DNA of 10,457 nt from Azophilus sp964348115. Lineage in GTDB: Bacteria > Pseudomonadota > Gammaproteobacteria > Pseudomonadales > Azotimanducaceae. The position numbers and the translations under genes were made by a program. The stretch is taken from assembly GCA_964348115.1 (NCBI GenBank), contig CAYGBY010000146.1, positions 1 to 10,457 of the forward strand, written 5' to 3'. Positions 1 through 6,877 of this stretch are shown here, piece by piece; within the stretch, counting starts at the first letter, position 1, and every line of letters starts with the position of its first letter. The notes below the pieces were generated by a model. That model saw only the letters and a list, made by a program, of their open reading frames with translations, was not told the origin of the DNA and did not search any database.

Positions 1-88
1 CTCCCGAAGGGCGCCACGCGGTGCGCGGACTGTGGAATGCCCCTGCTCTGCGGGTTGCCTTCCCATGGCCGCAACGCCGTCTCCGCCC

Positions 89-134
89 GCAAACAGCGGG
101 GCGCTGGGCGAACGCGACTTGTTCAGAGGTTCCC
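89..134 (+). repeat. Left arm of a 46-bp inverted repeat flanking the whole gene cluster
   Basis: Read directly: the 46 bases here equal the reverse complement of 10412-10457 with one difference (c at 94 against t in the complement of the other arm). The core reads gcggggcgctgggcgaacgc followed by gacttgttcagaggttccc. The repeat stops sharply at its inner end: after position 134 the two copies differ. The outer end cannot be fixed, because the right copy runs off the window, so the true element may extend left as far as position 1 or beyond. No transposase is visible between the arms. It could be the end of an insertion sequence, a MITE-like element or another interspersed repeat; I do not recognise the family. 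Confidence 0.9.
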
Positions 135-211
135 CAGTGCCCTTCCAGGAACTTTCCTTCAAGAGCGAACACTTTGGGATGGTCCTGGCGGTTCCGCGTT
201 CGGGCTTGATT

Positions 212-252
212 CGGGCGCGGAATTTTGCCATTGTTTCGCGCTCGCTTTTTTT
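212..252 (+). terminator. Intrinsic terminator-like hairpin in front of gltB
   Basis: Bases 212-223 can pair with 233-244 as a 12-bp stem (nine Watson-Crick and three G-T pairs, with a GC-rich base), closing a nine-base loop at 224-232. The stem is followed by one C and seven T residues (246-252). That is the classic form of a rho-independent terminator read on the + strand. It ends 53 nt before the gltB ATG. It either stops transcription from a gene upstream of the window or lies in the gltB leader as an attenuator. The folding is seen in the sequence; activity is inferred. Confidence 0.7.
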
Positions 253-305
253 GTGGGGGCGGGGAGGCGGCTAGGGTCCAGCAAGGACAAGGGCTTCACG
301 GAACA

Positions 306-3300
306 ATGGCAGTGAACGGCAGCGATCTTCGGGTTCGCAGCGCGCTGGGCGGCTTTCCCGCCAAGCGTGGCCTGCACGACCCGGCGTTTGAGAAGGACAG
401 TTGCGGGGTCGGCTTCATCTGCGACATCAAGGGCCGTCCGAGCCGCGAGATCATCGAATCGGCGCTCTCCATGAACTGCTGCATGGAGCATCGCGGCGGC
501 CTTGGCTATGAGAAGAACACCGGGGACGGCGCGGGCATCCTGCTGGGCTTGCCCCATCGTTTCATGGTCCGGGTGCTGGCGGAGGACTTGGGCGTCGAAC
601 CGCCCAGGCGGGGCGACTATGGCGTGGGCGTCGTCTTCCTGCCTGTGGACGCCGCCGAACGCGCCCGCTGCAAGGCCGTGCTGGCGGAGGAAATCGCTGC
701 CGCCGGCCAAGCCTGCCTCGGTTGGCGCCCGCTGCCGGTGCGGCCGGATGAGGCGGACATCGGCAATGCCGCCCGCGCCGCCATGCCGCATATGGAGCAG
801 CTGTTCATCGGCGCCCAGGGCGTGGCTGGGGATGCCTTCGAACGCCAACTCTACCTTATCCGCAAGTACGCCACCCATCGCCTGCGTGGGGACGCAAGCC
901 TTGTCCAGCGCCAGTCGTTCTACGTCTGCTCCCTTTCCTGCAAGGTCATCGTCTATAAGGGCATGCTCACCCCAGTGCAGCTAGGCGTCTTCTTCACGGA
1001 CTTGGCGGCGCCGGATTTCGCATCCCACTTGGCCATGGTGCATTCCCGCTTCAGCACCAACACCTTCCCTTCCTGGGACCGCGCCCAGCCCAACCGGTTC
1101 ATGAGCCACAACGGGGAGATCAACACCCTGCTGGGCAACCAGAACGCCATGAACGCCCGCCAAGGGGTGATGCGCTCGGGTTTGTTTGGCGAGGATCTGC
1201 GAAAGCTCTTTCCCATAGTGGAGCCGGACTGTTCGGACTCCGGCACCTTTGACAACGTGCTGGAATTCCTGCTGATGACCGGGCGCAAGCTGCAGGAGGC
1301 CGTGCTGATGATGATCCCGGAGGCCTGGCAGCAGCACCGGGACATGGATGCGGCCAAGCGCGCCTTCTATGAATACCACTCCTGCCTGATGGAGCCTTGG
1401 GACGGCCCGGCCTCCATCGCCTTCACGGACGGCACCTACATCGGCGCCGTGCTGGACCGCAACGGGCTGCGCCCCTCCCGCTACCTGATCACCGACGACG
1501 GCAAGTGCATCATGGCCTCGGAAACCGGCGTGGCGTCGGTGGCCCCGGAACGGGTGGTGGAGAAGGGCCGCCTGCAGCCTGGACGCATCTTCCTCATCGA
1601 CTTCGCCCAAGGCCGCATGATCCCGGATGCGGAGATCAAGACGGAGTGGGCCAACGCCCGCCCCTACGGGCAGTGGCTGGCCCGGCAGCGCATCGAATTG
1701 TCCGAACTGCCCCCAGCCCCAGCGCCGGCCGCGGACAAAGCCAGCCTCAGCGCCCGCATGAACGCGTTCGGCTACACCCTGGAGACCATGCAGATCATGC
1801 TGCTGCCCCTGGTCAGGGAACTGCGGGATCCCTTGGGGTCCATGGGCAACGACGCCGCCTTGGCGGTGATGTCCGACAAGCCGCGCATGCTGTACGACTA
1901 CTTCAAGCAGCGCTTCGCGCAGGTGACCAACCCGGCCATAGACTCCATCCGCGAGGAGGTCATCATGGCCTTGGAGTGCTACTGCGGCCCGGAGCGCAAC
2001 CTGCTGGAGACCAGCGAAGCCCACGCCCACCGCCTGCGCATCCCGCACCCCATCCTATCCGATGCGCAGCTTGCGGCCATCAAGCATCTGGATCACCGGG
2101 GCTGGCGCAGCGCCACCATAGACATCACCTTTCCCGCCGGCGCCGGCGCAGCGGGCCTGCGCAGCGCCCTGCAGCGCATCTGCGCCGCAGCCAGCCAAGC
2201 CATCGCCGACGGCTACAGCCTCATCGTGCTGTCCGACCGGGCCGTGGGGCCGAAGACCGCCCCCATCAGCGCCCTGCTGGCGGTGGGCGCCGTGCATCAT
2301 CATCTGGTTGCGGCGCACGAGCGCACCCGCATCGGCATCATCGTGGAGACCGGCGAGGCCCGGGAAGTGCATCACCACTGCCTGCTGGTGGGCTATGGGG
2401 CGGACGCCATCAACCCCTATCTGGCCTTTGAGGCCCTGCAGGACGCCAAGGAGCAGGGCTATTTGCAGGATGCCGCCCACATTCGAAGCGACGCGGACCT
2501 CATCACCGCCTACCGCAAGGGCGTGGCCAAGGGCATGCTCAAGGTCATGGCCAAGATGGGCATTTCCACCCTGCAGTCCTACAAGGGCGCACAGATATTC
2601 GAGGCGGTGGGGCTGGCGGACGAATTGATCGAGCGGGCCTTCCGCGGCACCGCCAGCCGGGTGCAGGGGGTCGGCCTTGAGGTGCTCGCGGAGGAGATGG
2701 AGCGCCGCCACGCCCTTGGCTATCCGGGCCGCAGCGACAGCGTGGCGGTGCTGCCCAACCCTGGGGATTTCCACTGGCGCCGCCATGGCGACACCCACAT
2801 GTGGGACCCGCAGGCCATCGCGGATCTGCAGGTGGCCGCCCGCGCCAACGACGAGAGCGCCTACTGGCGTTTTGCCGAGCGCGCCAACGCCGAAAGCTCC
2901 GCCCGCGCCACCCTGCGCGGGCTGCTGGCGTTCAAGCCGGTGGGGCAGGCCGTGCCCCTCGATGCAGTGGAGCCGGAAAGCGAGATCGTCAAGCGCTTCG
3001 CCACTGGCGCCATGAGCTTCGGCTCCATCAGCGCCGAATCCCACGAGGCCCTAGCCATCGCCATGAACCGCATCGGCGGCAAGTCCAACACTGGCGAAGG
3101 CGGCGAGGATGCGCGCCGCTTCACCCCCTTGCCCAATGGGGACTCCAAGCGCAGCGCCATCAAGCAGGTGGCCAGCGGCCGCTTCGGCGTGACCATCAAC
3201 TACTTGGCCAATGCGGACGAACTGCAGATCAAGATCGTCCAGGGCGCCAAGCCCGGCGAAGGCGGCGAGCTGCCTGGCCACAAGGTGGACGAGGTGATCG

Positions 3301-4877
3301 CCCGTATCCGCCACTCGACGCCGGGCGTTGGCCTCATCAGTCCCCCGCCGCACCATGACATCTACTCCATTGAGGACATCGCCCAGCTCATTCATGACTT
3401 GAAGAACGGCAACCCCGAAGCGCGCATCAGCGTCAAGCTGGGCGCGGAGGTGGGCGTGGGCGCGGTGGCCGCCGGGGTGACCAAGGCGCGGGCGGACCAC
3501 CTGGTCATCGCCGGGGATTCCGGCGGCACCGGCGCCTCCCCGCTGACCTCCATCAAGCACGCCGGCCTGCCTTGGGAGCTGGGCGTTGCGGAGACCCACC
3601 AGACCCTGGTGCGCAACAACCTGCGCTCCCGTGTGGTTCTGCAGACGGACGGGCAGATCAAGACCGGGCGGGACGTCGCCGTCGCCTGCCTGCTGGGCGC
3701 CGAGGAGTTCGGTTTCGCCACGGCGCCGCTGGTGACCCTAGGCTGCATCATGATGCGCAAGTGCCACCTGAACACCTGCCCCGTGGGCATCGCCACCCAG
3801 GACCCGGTGCTGCGCCGCAAGTTCCAGGGCCAGCCGGAGCATGTGATCAACTACTTCTTCATGGTGGCGAAGGAACTGCGCCAGATCATGGCGAAACTGG
3901 GCTTTCGCACCCTCAACGCGATGGTGGGCCGTGTGGATGCCCTGGAGGCGCCGGCGGCGGCGCATTGGAAAGCCAAGGGGCTGGACCTTGGCGCCCTGCT
4001 GACCCCGGCTGAGGAACCCGCGGAGTTCCTAGGATCCTACGCCATGCACAGCCAGGACCACGGCTTGGACAAGGCCCTGGACAACCAGCTGATGGAACTC
4101 GCCGCCCCCGCCTTGGAAGGGCGCGGCAGGGTGCGCCACGAACTGCCCATCGTCAACACAAACCGGGTGGTGGGCGCCATGCTCTCGCACCGCATTTTGC
4201 GCACCCGGGGCCCGGAGATGCTGGCCGACGGCGCCATCCACTTCAAGTTCAACGGCAGCGCCGGGCAGAGCTTCGGCGCCTGGCTGGCCAAGGGGGTCAC
4301 CCTGGAGGTGGAGGGGGACGCCAACGACTACGTGGGCAAGGGCCTGTCCGGCGGGCGGCTCATCATCTACCCGCCCAGAGCTTCCCGTTACGTGGCGGAG
4401 GAGAACGTCCTAATCGGCAATGTGGCCCTGTACGGCGCCACCAGCGGCGCCTGCTATTTTCGCGGCGTGGCGGCGGAGCGCTTTGGCGTGCGCAACAGCG
4501 GCGCGACCGCAGTGGTGGAGGGCGTGGGAGACCACGGCTGCGAATACATGACCGGCGGGCGGGTGGTGATTCTCGGCCCCACCGGACGTAACTTCGCCGC
4601 TGGCATGAGCGGAGGCATCGCCTACGTTTGGTCGCCGGACGGCGCCTTTGCGGAGCTGTGCAACCCGGAGATGGTGCTGCTGGAGCCCCTGGTCAGCGTG
4701 GAGGACGTCGGGGACCTGCGGCGCATGATCGAAGCCCATTTGCGGTGCACCGGGTCCAGGGTGGCGCAGCGGCTGCTCCGTGACTGGCAGCGCAGCCTGC
4801 CCGAATTCGTCAAGGTCATGCCCGTGGACTACAAGCGGGTGCTGGAGCAGCGCGAATCGGCCAAGGCGGCAGGCTAG
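306..4877 (+). CDS. gltB: Glutamate synthase (NADPH) large (alpha) subunit, ferredoxin-like GOGAT core
   Basis: The large subunit hydrolyses glutamine to release ammonia, channels it to 2-oxoglutarate and makes glutamate on FMN, in the cytoplasm. Starting at ATG 306 the protein has 1523 residues, the usual family length. Residues 1-32 are a propeptide; Cys33 in the CGVGF motif is the expected N-terminal nucleophile after cleavage. The class-II glutaminase domain (about 33-450) shows EHRGG, SHNGEIN (Asn269) and DRNGLRPSRY (from 384). A central domain follows, then the FMN synthase domain (about 840-1220) with SGRFGVT (957-963) and GGTGASP (1073-1079). Cys1147, Cys1153 and Cys1158 (C-x5-C-x4-C) bind the 3Fe-4S cluster. 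The C-terminal GXGXG beta-helix spans about 1270-1460. An upstream in-frame TTG at 225 would add 27 residues but lies inside the hairpin region, so ATG 306 is preferred; GTG 312 is an alternative. gltD follows 232 nt later. No truncation or frameshift is seen. Confidence 0.97.
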   Translation: MAVNGSDLRVRSALGGFPAKRGLHDPAFEKDSCGVGFICDIKGRPSREIIESALSMNCCMEHRGGLGYEKNTGDGAGILLGLPHRFMVRVLAEDLGVEPPRRGDYGVGVVFLPVDAAERARCKAVLAEEIAAAGQACLGWRPLPVRPDEADIGNAARAAMPHMEQLFIGAQGVAGDAFERQLYLIRKYATHRLRGDASLVQRQSFYVCSLSCKVIVYKGMLTPVQLGVFFTDLAAPDFASHLAMVHSRFSTNTFPSWDRAQPNRFMSHNGEINTLLGNQNAMNARQGVMRSGLFGEDLRKLFPIVEPDCSDSGTFDNVLEFLLMTGRKLQEAVLMMIPEAWQQHRDMDAAKRAFYEYHSCLMEPWDGPASIAFTDGTYIGAVLDRNGLRPSRYLITDDGKCIMASETGVASVAPERVVEKGRLQPGRIFLIDFAQGRMIPDAEIKTEWANARPYGQWLARQRIELSELPPAPAPAADKASLSARMNAFGYTLETMQIMLLPLVRELRDPLGSMGNDAALAVMSDKPRMLYDYFKQRFAQVTNPAIDSIREEVIMALECYCGPERNLLETSEAHAHRLRIPHPILSDAQLAAIKHLDHRGWRSATIDITFPAGAGAAGLRSALQRICAAASQAIADGYSLIVLSDRAVGPKTAPISALLAVGAVHHHLVAAHERTRIGIIVETGEAREVHHHCLLVGYGADAINPYLAFEALQDAKEQGYLQDAAHIRSDADLITAYRKGVAKGMLKVMAKMGISTLQSYKGAQIFEAVGLADELIERAFRGTASRVQGVGLEVLAEEMERRHALGYPGRSDSVAVLPNPGDFHWRRHGDTHMWDPQAIADLQVAARANDESAYWRFAERANAESSARATLRGLLAFKPVGQAVPLDAVEPESEIVKRFATGAMSFGSISAESHEALAIAMNRIGGKSNTGEGGEDARRFTPLPNGDSKRSAIKQVASGRFGVTINYLANADELQIKIVQGAKPGEGGELPGHKVDEVIARIRHSTPGVGLISPPPHHDIYSIEDIAQLIHDLKNGNPEARISVKLGAEVGVGAVAAGVTKARADHLVIAGDSGGTGASPLTSIKHAGLPWELGVAETHQTLVRNNLRSRVVLQTDGQIKTGRDVAVACLLGAEEFGFATAPLVTLGCIMMRKCHLNTCPVGIATQDPVLRRKFQGQPEHVINYFFMVAKELRQIMAKLGFRTLNAMVGRVDALEAPAAAHWKAKGLDLGALLTPAEEPAEFLGSYAMHSQDHGLDKALDNQLMELAAPALEGRGRVRHELPIVNTNRVVGAMLSHRILRTRGPEMLADGAIHFKFNGSAGQSFGAWLAKGVTLEVEGDANDYVGKGLSGGRLIIYPPRASRYVAEENVLIGNVALYGATSGACYFRGVAAERFGVRNSGATAVVEGVGDHGCEYMTGGRVVILGPTGRNFAAGMSGGIAYVWSPDGAFAELCNPEMVLLEPLVSVEDVGDLRRMIEAHLRCTGSRVAQRLLRDWQRSLPEFVKVMPVDYKRVLEQRESAKAAG

Positions 4878-4972
4878 TGCGCCATCCGTTGCGCAAGTGG
4901 GCTTTGGCTGCGTGGGGTTTGCGCGCCCAGGCCAAGCGCCGCCGCGCCCTGGGGCTGCTCTTGGGCAAAGTG

Positions 4973-5007
4973 CGGCCGGGCGGTCAGGGCGCACAAGGGT
5001 GGTGGAT
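4973..5007 (+). repeat. First copy of a 35-bp direct repeat in the gltB-gltD spacer
   Basis: Begins cggccgggcggtcaggg. It matches 5045-5079 at 30 of 35 positions by my count, with a period of 72 bp and no gaps. Confidence 0.8.
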
Positions 5008-5044
5008 ATCGGCGGCCTTGGTGGCCTGTCCGCCAGCGGACACG

Positions 5045-5079
5045 CGGCTGGGCGGTCAGGATGCACAAGCGCGGTGGAT
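5045..5079 (+). repeat. Second copy of the 35-bp direct repeat in the gltB-gltD spacer
   Basis: Begins cggctgggcggtcagga. The stretch between the copies carries the TGTCCGC/GCGGACA hairpin (5027-5042), so the arrangement is repeat, hairpin, repeat, ending 30 nt before the gltD start codon. Confidence 0.8.
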
Positions 5080-5109
5080 GGCCGCATTCACCTGCAAGAT
5101 GGCGCGTTA

Positions 5110-6573
5110 GTGGGCAAGCCAACCGGCTTCATGGAGTTTGAACGCCGCGCGGAACCCTATCGGGACGCACGGGCGCGCCTGCTGGACTTCGCTGAAATCT
5201 ATACGGACCACGACGCCAAGCGTCTGGCCGTGCAGGGCGCCCGGTGCATGGACTGCGGCGTGCCCTTCTGCCAGTCCGACGATGGCTGCCCCATCCACAA
5301 CCTGATCCCGGAATGGAACGATCTGGTTTATCGCGGCCACTGGCGGGAGGCGCTGGAGCGGCTGCACAAGACCAACAACTTCCCGGAGTTCACCGGTCGC
5401 GTATGTCCGGCGCCCTGCGAAGGCGCTTGCGTACTGGGCATTACGGATCCGGCGGTGACCATCAAGAACATCGAGATGGCCATCATCGACAGGGGCTTTG
5501 CGGAGGGCTGGGTGACGCCGGCGCCGCCCGCCCGCCGCACGGGGAAGAAGGTCGCAGTGGTCGGTTCGGGTCCCGCGGGCCTAGCCGCCGCCCAGCAACT
5601 GAACCGAGCCGGACACCAAGTGACGGTTTATGAACGGGCGGACCGCATCGGCGGCCTGCTGATGTACGGCATCCCCAACATGAAGCTCGATAAGCTGGCG
5701 GTGGTGGAGCGCCGCCTGGAGCTGATGCGCGCGGAAGGCGTGCAGTTCCGCACGAACGCCGCAGTGGCGGACGGCGCTGATGGCACCTTGGACATCCGCG
5801 CCCTCGGCGACGCCTGCGACGCCCTGTTGCTGGCCACTGGCGCCACGGTGCCGCGCAACCTGCCCATACCCGGGCGGGAACTGGACGGCGTGCATTTCGC
5901 CATGGAGTTCCTCACACAGAACACCAAGAGCCTGCTGGACTCCAACTTTGCCGATGGCGCCTTCATCTCCGCCCGGGACAAGCGGGTGGTGGTCATCGGC
6001 GGCGGCGACACCGGCGCGGACTGCATTGGCACCTCGCTGCGCCACGGCTGCAGGAGCCTGGTCAACTTCGAACTCTTCCCCAAGCCCCCGGCGGAGCGGG
6101 CGGCTGGCAACCCCTGGCCCACCTGGCCGGTGATCTTCCGGGTGGACTACGCCCACCAGGAGTCCGCCGCCAAGTTTGGCGAGGATCCGCGCGTTTACCT
6201 CATTTCCTCCAGCGAGTTTGTCGGGGACAGCGCCGGCCGGGTGCGCGCCGTGCGCACGGTGGATGTGCGCATGGAGGGGGGCAAGTTCGTCAATGTGCCG
6301 GGCACGGAGCGGGAATGGCCCGTGGATCTGGTGCTGCTGGCGATGGGCTTTCTCGGGCCGGAGCACGGCGTCTCCGACCCCTTGGGCATCGCCTACGACC
6401 AACGCAGCAACTATCAGGCCGAATATGGGCGCTACCACACCGGCGTGGCGAATGTTTTCGCCGCCGGAGACTGCCGCCGCGGCCAATCCTTGGTGGTGCG
6501 CGCCATCAATGAAGGGCGCGAAGCCGCCCGGGAAATCGACCGCCATCTGATGGGTGCCACAGAGCTGCCCTAA
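5110..6573 (+). CDS. gltD: Glutamate synthase (NADPH) small (beta) subunit
   Basis: The small subunit oxidises NADPH on FAD and passes electrons through 4Fe-4S clusters to the FMN of GltB. I choose GTG 5110 because it gives the family N-terminus (V/M)GKPTGFMEFERR and 487 residues, a normal length. ATG 5131 is the next option; starts further upstream would add low-complexity sequence and overlap gltB. Cysteines for the Fe-S clusters are at 46, 49, 54 and 60 (MDCGVPFCQSDDGCP) and 99, 103 and 107 (CPAPCEGAC). The FAD-binding Rossmann motif GSGPAG is at 152-157, followed by ERADRIGGLLMYGIPNMKL. The NADPH site GGGDTG is at 297-302, and the second FAD contact region NVFAAGDCRRGQS lies near the C-terminus. 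The ribosome site is weak (AAGATGG), so coupling to upstream translation is possible. Its 3' end has a diverged second copy at about 6722-6757. Confidence 0.96.
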   Translation: MGKPTGFMEFERRAEPYRDARARLLDFAEIYTDHDAKRLAVQGARCMDCGVPFCQSDDGCPIHNLIPEWNDLVYRGHWREALERLHKTNNFPEFTGRVCPAPCEGACVLGITDPAVTIKNIEMAIIDRGFAEGWVTPAPPARRTGKKVAVVGSGPAGLAAAQQLNRAGHQVTVYERADRIGGLLMYGIPNMKLDKLAVVERRLELMRAEGVQFRTNAAVADGADGTLDIRALGDACDALLLATGATVPRNLPIPGRELDGVHFAMEFLTQNTKSLLDSNFADGAFISARDKRVVVIGGGDTGADCIGTSLRHGCRSLVNFELFPKPPAERAAGNPWPTWPVIFRVDYAHQESAAKFGEDPRVYLISSSEFVGDSAGRVRAVRTVDVRMEGGKFVNVPGTEREWPVDLVLLAMGFLGPEHGVSDPLGIAYDQRSNYQAEYGRYHTGVANVFAAGDCRRGQSLVVRAINEGREAAREIDRHLMGATELP

Positions 6574-6713
6574 GCGGGGTGAATCCATAGTGATCGGGGA
6601 CGAACCCATGCAAAGCAACAGGACCAAGCTGAAAGCCAGGGAGCAGGCCGCGCTATTGGGGGGCGGCGGGCGCCGCATTGCCCGACGCCGCGCCAAGGGC
6701 AGGCTGGCTGACC
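6538..6713 (+). repeat. Copy A of a duplicated gltD-3'/pccB-5' junction
   Basis: This unit contains the true gltD end and a partial copy of the pccB start. Bases 6591-6709 match 6755-6873 without gaps, with about 14 differences in 119 by my count. Bases 6538-6566 match 6722-6750 at 22 of 29. The offset is 184 bp in the gltD part and 164 bp in the pccB part, so copy A has 20 extra bases between the two genes. Similarity fades after about 6713, which marks the duplication joint (about 6714-6721). Confidence 0.85.
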
Positions 6714-6757
6714 AGATAGCGGACCGTCCCCTGGTCGGCGCCGCAGAGCTTTCGTGA
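6608..6757 (+). pseudogene. Chimeric 49-codon frame: truncated pccB head joined to a gltD-like tail
   Basis: ATG 6608 has the same GGGGA ribosome site and 7-base spacing as pccB. The first 34 residues (MQSNRTKLKAREQAALLGGG and on) copy the PccB N-terminus; after about residue 35 the frame continues into a sequence like the GltD C-terminus and stops at TGA 6755-6757, 14 nt before the pccB ATG. Compared with pccB, early differences are mostly synonymous, while later ones change amino acids, several giving arginine where pccB has Gln, His or Lys. It lacks any catalytic part of the carboxyltransferase. It is best read as a by-product of tandem duplication. Translation seems possible, and it could influence pccB through coupling, but a function is not shown. 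Confidence 0.75.
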
Positions 6758-6877
6758 TCGGGGACGAACCCATGCAAAGCAACACAACCAAGCTGAAGGC
6801 TAGGGAGCAGGCCGCTCTATTGGGGGGCGGCGAGCGCCGTATTGCCCAACAGCACGCCAAGGGCAAGCTGACCGCCC
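6722..6877 (+). repeat. Copy B of the duplicated gltD-3'/pccB-5' junction
   Basis: This unit contains a degenerate gltD tail and the true pccB start. The gltD-like part translates in frame to DRPLVGAAELS-stop, against DRHLMGATELP-stop in real GltD. The ribosome site and start of pccB (GGGGA at 6760-6764, ATG at 6772) are identical to the copy-A version (GGGGA at 6596-6600, ATG at 6608). Confidence 0.8.
6760..6764 (+). promoter_or_regulatory. Ribosome binding site deciding the pccB start
   Basis: GGGGA followed by seven bases (cgaaccc) and ATG 6772. An identical block sits 164 bp upstream (6596-6600) in front of the chimeric frame, so a transcript through this region presents two identical initiation sites in series. 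Confidence 0.6.

Larger units (their letters stand above)
1..305. other. Region upstream of gltB without a supported gene
   Basis: Positions 1-134 contain the left inverted-repeat arm and probably more of the same element; short open frames exist on both strands here, but none resembles a protein I know. Positions 135-211 show no convincing promoter boxes; TTGATT at 206-211 is a possible -35 but has no good -10 at the right distance. Positions 212-252 form a terminator-like hairpin described separately. Positions 253-305 are purine-rich and carry AAGGA at 283-287 (about 18 nt before the gltB ATG, far for a ribosome site) and a weaker CGGAA just before the start. Confidence 0.6.
4878..5109. 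other. gltB-gltD spacer with direct repeats and a doubtful 77-codon frame
   Basis: The 232-nt spacer is long for a gltB-gltD pair. It contains a 35-bp direct repeat (listed separately), a perfect 7-bp inverted repeat with a two-base loop at 5027-5042 (TGTCCGC, CA, GCGGACA), a TTGCGCAA palindrome at 4889-4896, and a possible 6-bp stem (4926-4931 with 4948-4953). A frame of 77 codons fills it exactly: GTG at 4877 overlaps the gltB TAG by one base, and its own TAG (5108-5110) overlaps the gltD GTG by one base. Its product is rich in Arg, Ala, Gly and Trp and resembles nothing I know. Several other frames are also open here, as is common at this GC content, so I do not call it a gene. Confidence 0.6.

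Noticed and set aside
1..134. Short + strand frame with cysteines (RCADCGMPLLCG) suggesting a zinc-ribbon gene end
   Set aside because: It runs straight into the inverted-repeat sequence, all nearby frames are also open, and no family could be recognised; it is more likely spurious coding in a repeat element.
213..228. Sigma-54-like promoter (GG ... TTGC) before gltB, attractive for a nitrogen gene
   Set aside because: The GG and GC elements are separated by 11 bases instead of the strict 10, the -24 box otherwise fits poorly, and the same bases form the terminator stem.
225..305. TTG start at 225 extending GltB by 27 residues
   Set aside because: The extension would be encoded in the terminator hairpin, has no ribosome site and would lengthen the propeptide beyond the usual size; ATG 306 gives a normal 32-residue propeptide.
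4780..5109. Upstream in-frame extension of gltD overlapping the end of gltB
   Set aside because: It would add 110 low-complexity residues before the conserved GKPTGF N-terminus of GltD and overlap gltB by about 98 bases; GTG 5110 fits family length and sequence.
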